DNA of 64,000 nt from Marinobacter sp. F3R08 (GTDB taxonomy: Bacteria > Pseudomonadota > Gammaproteobacteria > Pseudomonadales > Oleiphilaceae), in the NCBI RefSeq assembly GCF_018860425.1, contig NZ_JAHKPI010000014.1:1237069-1301068 (forward strand). The letters run 5' to 3'. Under the pieces are notes generated by a model that saw nothing but the letters and a program-made list of their open reading frames with translations, was not told where the DNA came from and searched no databases. Positions within the stretch are counted from its first letter, which is position 1. The number at the start of each line of letters is the position of its first letter. The translations under genes and the position numbers were made by a program. Positions 27,090 to 35,481 of this stretch are shown piece by piece.

Positions 27090-28388
27090 TCAGGCCGCAT
27101 CCAGGAAAATGAATTTCAGCACGAAGACAACGGCAATGATCACCACGCTTGCATTCAGATCCGACCAGCGGCCACTCAATGCTTTCAGAATCGCGTAGGT
27201 GATGAAACCGAGGGCAATGCCGTTGGCGATGGAAAAGGTCAACGGCATCATCAGGGCCGTAACGACAGCTGGAGCGGCGTCGGTAATGTCGTCCCAGTCA
27301 ATCAGCTTCAGGCCACTGGCCATCAAAACGGCTACGTAGAGCAGTGCCGGCGCCGTGGCGTAAGCAGGGATGATGCTGGCGATCGGCGACAGGAGAAGGC
27401 AGGCGAGGAACAGCGCTGCAACAACTACAGCTGTCAGGCCGGTACGGCCGCCGGCAGAGATACCTGCGGTCGACTCGATGTAACTGGTGGTGGTTGATGT
27501 GCCCAGGGCTGCGCCCGACATGGTGGCAACGGAATCCGACATCAGAGCACGGCCCAGGCGCGGAAGTTTACCCTCCTTGTCCAGCAGGCCACCCCGGTGG
27601 GCGGCGCCAATGAGGGTGCCGGAGGTATCGAACAGATCAACAAACAGAAACGCGAAGATCACGCTGATCATGCCCACGTTCAGGGCGCCAGCGAGGTCCA
27701 GCTGCATGAATGTTGGTGCCAGGCTCGGAGGTGCCGAGACAAGGCCGTTGTACTCCACCATGCCCAGGGCCATGGCAAACCCGGTAACGGCAATGATGCC
27801 AATCATCACGGCACCGGTGACCTGCCGAAACGACAGGGCGCAGATCAATACAAAACCGCCGAAGAACAGAAGACTTTCAGCGACTTTGACCTCTCCCAGT
27901 CCAACGAGTGTCGCGGGGTGATCCACGACGATGCCGGCATTCTTCAGCGCAATCAGTGCAAGGAAGAAACCAATGCCGGCGGAAATGCCAAAACGAAGGG
28001 ACATCGGAATGCTGTTTATTATCCATTCTCGAACTTTGAAGATGCTCAGGATGAAGAACAGGAAGCCGGAAATGAAGACCGCCCCCAGCGCCACCTGCCA
28101 GCTGTATCCCATGCTGCCAACAACGGTGAACGAGAAAAAGGCATTCAGGCCCATGCCTGGCGCCAGGGCAATCGGGTAGTTGGCCCACAGCCCCATGATC
28201 AGGGTGCCGATGACGGCGGCGAGGCAGGTAGCAACGAACACGGCTCCGAAATCCATCCCGGTTGAGGACAGGATGCTCGGGTTAACCACGATAATGTACG
28301 CCATGGTCAGGAAGGTGGTAAAACCTGCGACCACTTCTTTACGAACTGTGGTGCCGTGGGCCTGGAGTTGGAAAAGTCGTTCAAGCAT
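27090..28388 (-). CDS. NCS2/AzgA-family purine permease
   Basis: From the ATG at 28388 (MLERLFQL) the protein has 432 residues and about 12 membrane segments; an in-frame TTG 18 bases upstream lacks a ribosome site. The AzgA signatures are visible: TTFLTMAYIIVVNPSILSST near the N-terminus, GLNAFFSFTVV, and GTSTTTSYIESTAGISAGGR. Members take up adenine, guanine or hypoxanthine by proton symport. The downstream apt gene supports adenine as a substrate. Confidence 0.88.
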   Translation of the reverse strand: MLERLFQLQAHGTTVRKEVVAGFTTFLTMAYIIVVNPSILSSTGMDFGAVFVATCLAAVIGTLIMGLWANYPIALAPGMGLNAFFSFTVVGSMGYSWQVALGAVFISGFLFFILSIFKVREWIINSIPMSLRFGISAGIGFFLALIALKNAGIVVDHPATLVGLGEVKVAESLLFFGGFVLICALSFRQVTGAVMIGIIAVTGFAMALGMVEYNGLVSAPPSLAPTFMQLDLAGALNVGMISVIFAFLFVDLFDTSGTLIGAAHRGGLLDKEGKLPRLGRALMSDSVATMSGAALGTSTTTSYIESTAGISAGGRTGLTAVVVAALFLACLLLSPIASIIPAYATAPALLYVAVLMASGLKLIDWDDITDAAPAVVTALMMPLTFSIANGIALGFITYAILKALSGRWSDLNASVVIIAVVFVLKFIFLDAA

Positions 28389-28511
28389 GACGGGTGTCTG
28401 CCTCAAAAGATGCTGAAAGTGGGTGTTTGGAGGTCTGATTTTGACGGAATTCGTCTATTGCGTGAAAAAACGGCAATGTTACCGGCTCATCCGCCTCAGG
28501 CCAAGGGATGA

Positions 28512-28526
28512 TTGACAGTTCGTCAA
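28512..28526. promoter_or_regulatory. Short palindrome upstream of the purine permease gene
   Basis: TTGAC (28512-28516), spacer AGTTC, GTCAA (28522-28526) form a perfect 5-bp inverted repeat between the TRIC-type gene and the purine permease gene. It could be an operator or part of a -35 region read leftwards; no matching -10 is convincing. Confidence 0.2.
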
Positions 28527-28539
28527 ACGGATCGTCGGA

Positions 28540-29157
28540 TTAGTGTGTCTGTGGGTCCCGTTGCAGGCGGATATCGAACTTTACCGCAAGCATTCTGACA
28601 ATCACGATGAACAGCAGGCCAATGGTTAGAGGCAGTGCTTCGTAATCAAGGAACCATTGGCACAGAAAGTAGAGCCAGCATCCGGCGAAAGAAATGGAAG
28701 CGTAAATCTGATCTTTGCGGAAAATGTAGGGCACTTCGTTGCACAAGGTGTCTCTGAGCGCGCCGCCGAAGGTGCCGGTCATGACGCCGAGCAGGGAAGC
28801 GATGAACCACGAGTGACCCATGTCGAGGGCCAGTTGGGCACCCAGAATGGAAAATACACCTAGCCCGATCGCATCTGGAAACACGATTCTGGACTCTCTC
28901 AGTCGCTCTGCCCGCTTGGAGTAACTGAAGATGATCGCCATAACAAGGATCAGCATGGGCTGTTCCTCATGTTTGATCCAGTAGAGTGGGTGGTTGTCCA
29001 TTATCAGGTCCCGCAAGGTACCGCCGCCCAGAGCGGTGATAAACCCGATGGTAAACACACCGACAGGATCCATATTCTTGGAGCGAGCCACAATCATCCC
29101 GGAAATCGCGAACGCGATGATCCCGATCATTTCCAGTGAATAAATGATATCGAACAT
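28540..29157 (-). CDS. TRIC-type cation channel family protein (YicG/UPF0126)
   Basis: Starting at the ATG 29157, the protein has 205 residues and seven hydrophobic segments in two repeated halves, each with a G-rich turn: GFITALGGGTLRDLI in the first and GVMTGTFGGALRDTL in the second. These are the bacterial TRIC (UPF0126) signatures. Prokaryotic TRIC proteins form trimeric potassium-permeable channels. The physiological role in gammaproteobacteria is little known. It is probably a single-gene unit. Confidence 0.9.
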   Translation of the reverse strand: MFDIIYSLEMIGIIAFAISGMIVARSKNMDPVGVFTIGFITALGGGTLRDLIMDNHPLYWIKHEEQPMLILVMAIIFSYSKRAERLRESRIVFPDAIGLGVFSILGAQLALDMGHSWFIASLLGVMTGTFGGALRDTLCNEVPYIFRKDQIYASISFAGCWLYFLCQWFLDYEALPLTIGLLFIVIVRMLAVKFDIRLQRDPQTH

Positions 29158-29466
29158 GGCTAGCCCCAAAAAAGGCCAGGATTGGCCTTATGCCGCACTT
29201 ACAAGCGCGCAGGATAACGAAAAAAGGTCAGGCTTTCATCTTGAGCGTCGGAGGGAGGGTGAGCCCAGGGGGGCAGGGAGGTTTCGAAAACTCTGGACGA
29301 GCAGGGGATATGTTCTGGCAATTTAACAGCTACTGAATAAATATCGTTTATAAATTTAGATAAAAGAGCTTTATTTGCTTCATGACCCGACTCTGTTTAG
29401 CGTGACGGGTATCACGAAGCAGGCACGATTCGCCTGGAACCCGATCAGAACAGGAACGAAGAGTCC
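29158..29466. other. Intergenic region, 309 bases, no gene seen
   Basis: Between the TRIC-type gene and the divergent quinone oxidoreductase gene. It holds a small hairpin (AAGGCCA 29172-29178 with TGGCCTT 29183-29189) and an AT-rich stretch at about 29325-29380 that may contain promoters for both genes. A 60-codon open frame at 29144-29326 looks like chance. Confidence 0.5.
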
Positions 29467-30447
29467 ATGAAAGCTATTCTCTGCAAGGAATACGGACCGG
29501 CCGAAAAGCTGGTCATTGACGATGTGCCCAGCCCCGAGGTGAAAGGCCGTGGTGTCAAGGTGCGGGTAAAGGCCGCGGGCCTGAACTTTCCGGATACCCT
29601 GATTATTGAAGGCAAGTACCAGTTGAAGCCCACCATGCCGTTTTCACCGGGTGGAGAAATGGCAGGAGAGGTTATTGAAGTCGGTGATAAGGTCACCCGG
29701 TTCAAGACTGGAGACCGGGTTGCGGGCCTGACTGGTTACGGAGCCTTTGCCGAAGAAGTAATCGTACCCGAGCAGAACCTTTTGCCCGTTCCCGATGGCA
29801 TGTCTGACGAGAAGGCTGCCGCCTTCACCATGGTTTACGGAACGTCCTATTACGCGCTGAAACAACGCGCCAACCTTCAGCCCGGTGAAACCCTCTTGGT
29901 TCTGGGTGCCAGTGGTGGTGTTGGTCTGGCAACCGTTGAACTTGGCAAGGCCATGGGGGCGCATGTTATTGCCGCTGCGAGCTCCGCCGAGAAGCTTGCC
30001 GTGGCTAAAGAAGCCGGCGCTGACGAGCTGATCAATTATTCCGAAGAGCCACTCAAAGACGCGATCAAGAAGCTCACCCACAGTAAGGGCGTGGATGTCA
30101 TCTACGATCCGGTAGGGGGAGACTTTACGGAGCAGGCTCTTCGTGCGATGGCCTGGAACGGTCGGCATCTCATTATCGGCTTCGCCGCTGGAGACATCCC
30201 TAAAGTCCCGGCGAACCTGACCCTGCTAAAAGGCTGTTCGGTCGTGGGTGTCTTCTGGGGCAGTTTCACCCAGCGTGAGCCGGAGGCCAGTGCCCAGAAT
30301 ATGTTGGAGCTGATGAAACTCTACGGTGAAGGCAAGATTGACCCGAAGATCAGCGAAGTCTTTGAATTTGGGGATTACGCCAAGGCCCTGGGCTCGCTGA
30401 CTGAACGGCGAGCCACCGGCAAGGTCGTTCTGAAGGTCGGCTCCTGA
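29467..30447 (+). CDS. NADPH:quinone oxidoreductase-like MDR protein
   Basis: The 326-residue protein belongs to the zinc-free medium-chain reductase group (QOR type): GLNFPDTLIIEGKYQ and LPFSPGGE-like MPFSPGGEMAGEVIEVG near the N-terminus, and the nucleotide-binding GASGGVGLATVELGKAMGA (about residues 145-163). It lacks the Cys/His set of the structural zinc lobe. It reduces quinones or enones with NADPH. It is convergent with the atu cluster, so membership in terpene breakdown is possible but not indicated by direction. Confidence 0.88.
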   Translation: MKAILCKEYGPAEKLVIDDVPSPEVKGRGVKVRVKAAGLNFPDTLIIEGKYQLKPTMPFSPGGEMAGEVIEVGDKVTRFKTGDRVAGLTGYGAFAEEVIVPEQNLLPVPDGMSDEKAAAFTMVYGTSYYALKQRANLQPGETLLVLGASGGVGLATVELGKAMGAHVIAAASSAEKLAVAKEAGADELINYSEEPLKDAIKKLTHSKGVDVIYDPVGGDFTEQALRAMAWNGRHLIIGFAAGDIPKVPANLTLLKGCSVVGVFWGSFTQREPEASAQNMLELMKLYGEGKIDPKISEVFEFGDYAKALGSLTERRATGKVVLKVGS

Positions 30448-30474
30448 AGGGTATCCCGGCCATAACGCCTCGGG

Positions 30475-31302
30475 CTAGTCCAGAAACAGGTCTGGCATCA
30501 ACGGCTTGTCGCCCGGCTCATACCGGTAGTGCTCGAAATCAGTCATGCCGTCCTGCCTCAACAGGTCTTCGTCGATCAGATTCTGTCCGGTCATGGTCCC
30601 AGGCGCCCGGTTCAGAATACTGACGGCAGCGTCGGCCATGATGTCCGGCTTCCTGCCCCGGGCCATCATCTGGGGCCCGCCTGCTTCGAACTCGATGGCC
30701 GCCGTGGCAACCAGTGTTTTTGGCCACAACGTGTTAACCGCAATGTCGTACTGCTTGAACTCTTCCGCCATGCCCAGACTGAGCATGGTCATGGCGTACT
30801 TTGTGGTGGTGTAGGGGCCGTACTGGGCGAACCACCGGGTATCCAGATTCAGGGGGGGAGACAAGCTCAGGATGTGGGCCTGGTCTGACTGTTTCAGCCA
30901 GGGCAGGGCAGCCTGACTGCAGGCCATGACTGCCCGGGCGTTGACCTGGTGCATGAGGTCGTACCGGCTGACCTTGAGTTTTTCCACGCCGGTCAGTCGG
31001 ATGGCGCCGGCGTTGTTCACAAGGGCATCGATGCCGCCAAAGTATTCGCCCGCTTCATCCATGCGTTGGCGAATCTGCTTCTCATCCCGTACATCCAGAA
31101 CCAGAGCCAGTGCCCTACCGCCGGCTTCGTGCACTTCTTCCGCCACGGTATGAATAGTGCCGGGCAGCTTCGGGTGTGCTGTGTCCGATTTGGCGGCAAT
31201 AACAACGTTTGCGCCCTGGCGGGCACAGGCAAGAGCAATAGCCCGGCCGATGCCCCGGCTTGCGCCGGTGATAAAGACGGTGCGGTTACGCAAGCTAGTC
31301 AT
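30475..31302 (-). CDS. atuG: Short-chain dehydrogenase AtuG (HSDL2-like)
   Basis: The 275-residue SDR has the cofactor motif TGASRGIGRAIA, NNAGAI, and YGPYTTTKYAM as the catalytic YxxxK. Its ATG overlaps the stop of the biotin carboxylase gene as ATGA. In the acyclic terpene utilisation cluster of Pseudomonas aeruginosa an SDR (AtuG) holds the same position after atuF. Its exact step, probably oxidation of a citronellol or geraniol derivative or a later hydroxyacyl-CoA, is not settled. No atuH-like acyl-CoA synthetase follows here. Confidence 0.82.
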   Translation of the reverse strand: MTSLRNRTVFITGASRGIGRAIALACARQGANVVIAAKSDTAHPKLPGTIHTVAEEVHEAGGRALALVLDVRDEKQIRQRMDEAGEYFGGIDALVNNAGAIRLTGVEKLKVSRYDLMHQVNARAVMACSQAALPWLKQSDQAHILSLSPPLNLDTRWFAQYGPYTTTKYAMTMLSLGMAEEFKQYDIAVNTLWPKTLVATAAIEFEAGGPQMMARGRKPDIMADAAVSILNRAPGTMTGQNLIDEDLLRQDGMTDFEHYRYEPGDKPLMPDLFLD

Positions 31303-33269
31303 CCGTTATTCTCCTTTTCGAAACTTTCGTTGGCGATAATCTCCACCAGTAACTGATTGCGTTTCACCTGGTCACCCATGCCGGCATATAGCTCACTGAC
31401 AACGCCGTCGCGGTCGGCTGTTACCGGATGCTCCATTTTCATGGCTTCCAGTATGACCAACGTATCGCCCTGGCGAACGCTCTGGCCGGCTTCGACCACG
31501 ACATTAATAATGGCGCCATCCATGGTTGCCTGGATGCGACCGCTGCCTGCACTAGCGGCACCCTGCGAAGGTTGGTGAGTGACATCTCGCACCGACCAGG
31601 ACTGCCCGAACGCCTGTAAAAACAGGAGTTCGCCCTGGCGGTGATAGTGGCATGTCTGACGAACGCCGTTGTCGATAACGCTCAGTTGGCCATCGTGTTG
31701 GTTATCGAGTATCAGGGTATGACGGTTCTCGCCCATGAGTACTGACAACCGGTGACCGTTGCGGGTCACCAGTAACTCAACGGTGGTGTCGCCGGTTTCA
31801 AGTCTGATCGGTGTCATGGTGGCTGGCGCATTGCTCCAGGCGCTCTGGCCAGAGGTTCCATGATCAAGCACGCAAGCGGCCAGGGCCAGTTGCCGGATAT
31901 CCGGTGTTTGGGGATGCAGGGACGGGTCGTTACTGAAGGTTTGTTGCAGGAAGGCTGTGGTAGCCTCGCCCGCGCCGAAGGTTTCGTTTGCGATGATACG
32001 GCTGAGAAAGTGCCGGTTGGTGGTGACTCCGAACACCGTGGTGTCCTCAAGGGCCCGGATCAACCGGCGTCGAGCTTCATTCCGGTTCTGACCCCAGGCG
32101 ATGACTTTGGCCAGCATGGGGTCGTAATGAGGCGTGATGGTATCGCCGGTCCGCACACCGGAATCGTAGCGAAGGCCCTCGCCCTCAGCGGGCTCAAACG
32201 CACAGAGAAGACCTGTCTGGGGGGTAAAACCGTATGCCGGATCCTCGGCGTAAAGGCGCACCTCGATGGCGTGGCCGTTCAGGCAGATATCGTCCTGCGC
32301 CAGAGGTAAGGCAAGCCCCTCGGCGACGGTGAGCTGCCAGGCGACCAGATCCTGGCCGGTAATAAGTTCGGTAACCGGGTGTTCGACCTGAAGGCGGGTA
32401 TTCATTTCCAGGAAGTAGAAATTCCGGTTCTTGTCCACAAGGAATTCGACGGTGCCCGCGCCCTCGTAATGGCAGGCCCGGGCAGCTTTTACTGCAGCTT
32501 CGCCCATGGCTTTGCGCAACTCCGGTGTTACGAACGGGGACGGGGCTTCTTCAACCACTTTCTGGTGCCGGCGCTGAACGGAGCAGTCCCGCTCCCCCAG
32601 GTACACCACGTTGCCGTGGCGATCAGCAAACACCTGGATTTCCACATGGCGAGGCTCGATGACGGCTTTCTCGAGGATCAGTTCGTTGTCGCCGAAAGCC
32701 TGCTTCGACTCGGAGCGGGCCCGTCTGATGCTTTCTGCCAGCCCGGATTCGCTTTCAACCAATCGCATACCCCGGCCACCACCGCCGGCGGAGGCTTTGA
32801 TCATCAGCGGGTAGCCGATTTCTTTGGCGGCGGCGATGAGTTGGTCGTCGCTGGCGTCGTCGCCTTCGTAGCCAGGAACGACGGGCACGCCGGCTTGCTG
32901 CATGGCAATTTTGGATCGGCGTTTGCTGCCCATGAGTTCGATGGCGGATGCTGGCGGGCCAATAAAGACCAGACCGGCGTCTTTGCACGCGTTGGCGAAG
33001 GCGGCATTCTCGGACAGGAAGCCGTAGCCGGGGTGGATGCAGTCGGCGCTGGTTTTGCGGGCGGCATCAAGGATGGCGTCGCTGTTCAGGTAGGAGGCAG
33101 ATACCTGTGCCGGACCAATGCACACGGCTTCGTCGGCCAGTTCCACATGCATGGCCTTGGCGTCGGCCTCGGAGTAGACGGCCACGGTGCGGTAACCGAG
33201 GGCTTTGGCTGTACGGATGACCCGAACTGCGATTTCGCCCCGGTTGGCTATTAATAGTTTTTTTAGCAT
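31299..33269 (-). CDS. atuF: Geranyl-CoA carboxylase, biotin-carrying alpha subunit
   Basis: The 656-residue protein begins with the biotin carboxylase domain (1-450; KLLIANRGEIAVRVIRTAKA, SAGGGGRGMRLV for ATP binding, QVEHPVTELITGQDLV), then a linking domain. It ends with a biotinyl domain whose biotin-bearing Lys is in LEAMKMEHPV (about residue 614). With AtuC it carboxylates cis-geranyl-CoA at the methyl branch. Methylcrotonyl-CoA carboxylase alpha (LiuD) is the close alternative; the atu gene order decides the name. A 155-base gap with a structured repeat separates it from atuE. Confidence 0.86.
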   Translation of the reverse strand: MLKKLLIANRGEIAVRVIRTAKALGYRTVAVYSEADAKAMHVELADEAVCIGPAQVSASYLNSDAILDAARKTSADCIHPGYGFLSENAAFANACKDAGLVFIGPPASAIELMGSKRRSKIAMQQAGVPVVPGYEGDDASDDQLIAAAKEIGYPLMIKASAGGGGRGMRLVESESGLAESIRRARSESKQAFGDNELILEKAVIEPRHVEIQVFADRHGNVVYLGERDCSVQRRHQKVVEEAPSPFVTPELRKAMGEAAVKAARACHYEGAGTVEFLVDKNRNFYFLEMNTRLQVEHPVTELITGQDLVAWQLTVAEGLALPLAQDDICLNGHAIEVRLYAEDPAYGFTPQTGLLCAFEPAEGEGLRYDSGVRTGDTITPHYDPMLAKVIAWGQNRNEARRRLIRALEDTTVFGVTTNRHFLSRIIANETFGAGEATTAFLQQTFSNDPSLHPQTPDIRQLALAACVLDHGTSGQSAWSNAPATMTPIRLETGDTTVELLVTRNGHRLSVLMGENRHTLILDNQHDGQLSVIDNGVRQTCHYHRQGELLFLQAFGQSWSVRDVTHQPSQGAASAGSGRIQATMDGAIINVVVEAGQSVRQGDTLVILEAMKMEHPVTADRDGVVSELYAGMGDQVKRNQLLVEIIANESFEKENNG

Positions 33270-33299
33270 GGTGCTGGTCTCATTGTTTTGTGCCAGTCC

Positions 33300-33413
33300 G
33301 CGAGCAGGTGCGGCGAGGCTTTCAGGAAACCGCTACGAGCACATCCATGTGCGCTTGACGTCGGCCATCCATGGCCGCCGACATTTCCTGAAAGCCTCCC
33401 CACACCCACTCGC
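33300..33413 (-). repeat. Structured intergenic repeat, copy 1 (between atuE and atuF)
   Basis: Arms 33315-33329 and 33384-33398 are a perfect 15-bp inverted repeat. The arms extend outwards (33300-33313 with 33400-33413) with 11 of 14 pairs; the three others become G-U pairs only in RNA read from the minus strand, which is the direction of the atu transcript. The 54-base core has two nested 6-bp hairpins with CATCCATG at their tops (GGCCATCCATGGCC and GCACATCCATGTGC). Read on the minus strand, the core aligns with that of copy 2 at 38031-38082 at about 32 of 54 positions, with TCAAGCG and AGCGG conserved. The outer arms differ between copies. Confidence 0.8.
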
Positions 33414-33424
33414 TCCCCCGTAAC

Positions 33425-34246
33425 TCAGTCGTTGGATTCGACCCATGCCGGAGGGCGTTTCTGCATGAAGGCCACAGTGCCCTCAGTCCCTTCGCTTCCC
33501 CGAATGGCTTCGGCAAACTTCTCAGCCGCGCTGTCCAGCAAACCGCTCATCGGTTCATGACCCACCCGATGCAGTAACGCCTTGGTTTCAGCGGTGGCAA
33601 CCGGTGCGCAATGGCGAACACGATCCAAGGCGTTGGTCAGCATCTCTTCCAGTTCATCATCCGAAGAGGCCGCCTGGTGAACGATTCCAAGACGGCAGGC
33701 CTCGTTCGCGTTGATTCTTGAACCCAGTAAAGCCAGCCTTCGGGCCTGGGTCAGGCCGATTCGTTCAACCACAAATGGCGCAATCTGGGCGGGAATGACC
33801 CCCAGTGAGGTTTCCGGCATGCCGAATTTTGCCGTTGGGCCGGCGATGGCGACGTCGGAAACGCAGGCCAGGCCGAAGCCACCGCCCATAACTGCACCTT
33901 CGGTGACCGCGACAACAACTTTTGAGGATTCGTTGACCTGTTGGATCATCTGGCCGAAGGCTCTGTTCAGGCGGTAGAAGGGATCGGTTTCACCTTCGGC
34001 CACGTTCTGGCCCCTCGCACCGGCCATGTCTTTGATATCGCCGCCGGCGCAGAAATGACCACCGGCGCCGCGAATGACGACTGCCCGGATGTGCAGGTCA
34101 TTTGCAATCTGGGCAAACACCGCGGACAGTTCCGCCACCATCTGCAGGCTCATGGCGTTGCGGACGTCCGGGCGGTTGATGGTGATAAACAGGGTGGGGC
34201 CCTGTTTTTCCAGGAGAAGAGTTTCACAATGTGGTAGTTGATTCAT
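33425..34246 (-). CDS. atuE: Isohexenylglutaconyl-CoA hydratase (enoyl-CoA hydratase family)
   Basis: The start is ATG 34246, because GGAG lies six bases before it; an in-frame start at 34258 would place the ribosome site inside the gene. It has 273 residues. It is a crotonase-fold protein with INRPDVRNAMSL, the oxyanion-forming GGHFCAGGDIKDM, and TEGAVMGGGFGLACVSDVAI. In the Atu pathway it hydrates isohexenylglutaconyl-CoA, the product of geranyl-CoA carboxylase. LiuC-type 3-methylglutaconyl-CoA hydratase is the alternative. It follows atuD by 24 bases. Confidence 0.85.
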   Translation of the reverse strand: MNQLPHCETLLLEKQGPTLFITINRPDVRNAMSLQMVAELSAVFAQIANDLHIRAVVIRGAGGHFCAGGDIKDMAGARGQNVAEGETDPFYRLNRAFGQMIQQVNESSKVVVAVTEGAVMGGGFGLACVSDVAIAGPTAKFGMPETSLGVIPAQIAPFVVERIGLTQARRLALLGSRINANEACRLGIVHQAASSDDELEEMLTNALDRVRHCAPVATAETKALLHRVGHEPMSGLLDSAAEKFAEAIRGSEGTEGTVAFMQKRPPAWVESND

Positions 34247-34270
34247 AGATGACTCCACAATAAACAGACC

Positions 34271-35431
34271 TCAGTCGCGTTTCTTGCCCGGAAGGGTGCC
34301 CATCATCTTGGAGATGATTCCGAGCATGATTTCGTCGGCACCACCGCCGATAGACACCAGCCGAACATCGCGGTGTGCCCTGGAAATCGGGTTGTCCCAC
34401 ATGTATCCATTGCCGCCCCAGTACTGCAGACAGCTGTCCGTTACTTCGCGTCCCAGACGTCCGGCCTTGAGCTTGGCCATGGAAGCCAGGCGTGTCACAT
34501 CCTTGCCTTCAACGTGCAGTTCGCAGGCCTGGTAGGTAAGGGCGCGCAGGGCTTCGACTTCGGTTTGCAGTTCGGCCATACGGAAGTGGATGACCTGGTT
34601 GTCGATCAAGGGCTGACCAAAGGTCTGGCGCTCGCGGCAGTATTCGATGGTCTTCGTAATGCAGTTCTCAAGCGCTTTGATCACGTTTGCCGCACCCCAG
34701 AGACGTTCTTCCTGGAACTGCAGCATCTGCATCATGAACCCGGTCCCCTCGGCGCCAATCCGGTAGCGCTGGGGTACGCGAACGTCGTCAAAGAAAATCT
34801 GGGCAGTTTCGGAGGAGCGCATGCCCAGCTTGTTGAGGTGAGGGCTGAAGGTGATGCCGGGGGTCTTGGTGGGCACCACGATCAGGGATTTGTTTTTGTG
34901 GGCTGAGTCGTCGGAGGTGTTGGCCAGCAAGCAGATGAAATCGGAATTGGGGCTGTTGGTGATCCACATCTTGGAGCCGTTGATGATGTAGTCTTCACCG
35001 TCTTTCTTTGCGGTGGTCTTCAGCCCTGCGACGTCGGATCCCGCACCGACTTCACTGACGCCGATGCATCCCACCATGTCGCCGGCAATGGCGGGGGCCA
35101 GGAAACTGCGTTTCAGTTCATCGGAGCCAAACCGGGAAATAGCCGGGGTACACATGTCGGTCTGGACGCCAATGGCCAGCGGAACTCCACCACAATGAGC
35201 CATGCCCAGTTCTTCCGCCGCTACCAGGTTGTAGCTGTAATCCAGGCCCATACCGCCATACTCTTCCGGCTTCTGGATGCCCAGGATCCCGAGGTTGCCG
35301 AGCTTTTTGAAGAGCTCGTGAATCGGGAACTCTCCGGCTGCTTCCCATTCGTCGCAATAGGGATTGATTTCCTTCTCGACGAAATCCCGGACGGTTTTCC
35401 GAAGGGCTTCGTGTTCGGCTGTGAATTTCAC
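34271..35431 (-). CDS. atuD: Citronellyl-CoA dehydrogenase (acyl-CoA dehydrogenase family)
   Basis: The 386-residue protein starts at GTG with AGGAG about nine bases upstream. It shows acyl-CoA dehydrogenase signatures GCIGVSEVGAGSDVAGLKTT (FAD and substrate contact), KMWITNSPNSDF, and a C-terminal QYWGGNGYMWDNPISRAHRD. It oxidises citronellyl-CoA to geranyl-CoA with transfer of electrons to ETF. It lies between atuC and atuE in the same direction as in P. aeruginosa. Isovaleryl-CoA dehydrogenase is the nearest alternative. Confidence 0.87.
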   Translation of the reverse strand: MKFTAEHEALRKTVRDFVEKEINPYCDEWEAAGEFPIHELFKKLGNLGILGIQKPEEYGGMGLDYSYNLVAAEELGMAHCGGVPLAIGVQTDMCTPAISRFGSDELKRSFLAPAIAGDMVGCIGVSEVGAGSDVAGLKTTAKKDGEDYIINGSKMWITNSPNSDFICLLANTSDDSAHKNKSLIVVPTKTPGITFSPHLNKLGMRSSETAQIFFDDVRVPQRYRIGAEGTGFMMQMLQFQEERLWGAANVIKALENCITKTIEYCRERQTFGQPLIDNQVIHFRMAELQTEVEALRALTYQACELHVEGKDVTRLASMAKLKAGRLGREVTDSCLQYWGGNGYMWDNPISRAHRDVRLVSIGGGADEIMLGIISKMMGTLPGKKRD

Positions 35432-35481
35432 GTTATTGTTCTCCTACTGATAGAAAGTTCCCGCGCTCAAAGCTCGAAGGC

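Noticed and set aside
29144..29326. 60-codon open frame on the plus strand upstream of the quinone oxidoreductase
   Set aside because: It begins inside the TRIC-type gene on the other strand, has no ribosome site, and its translation is rich in Arg/Gly without a pattern.
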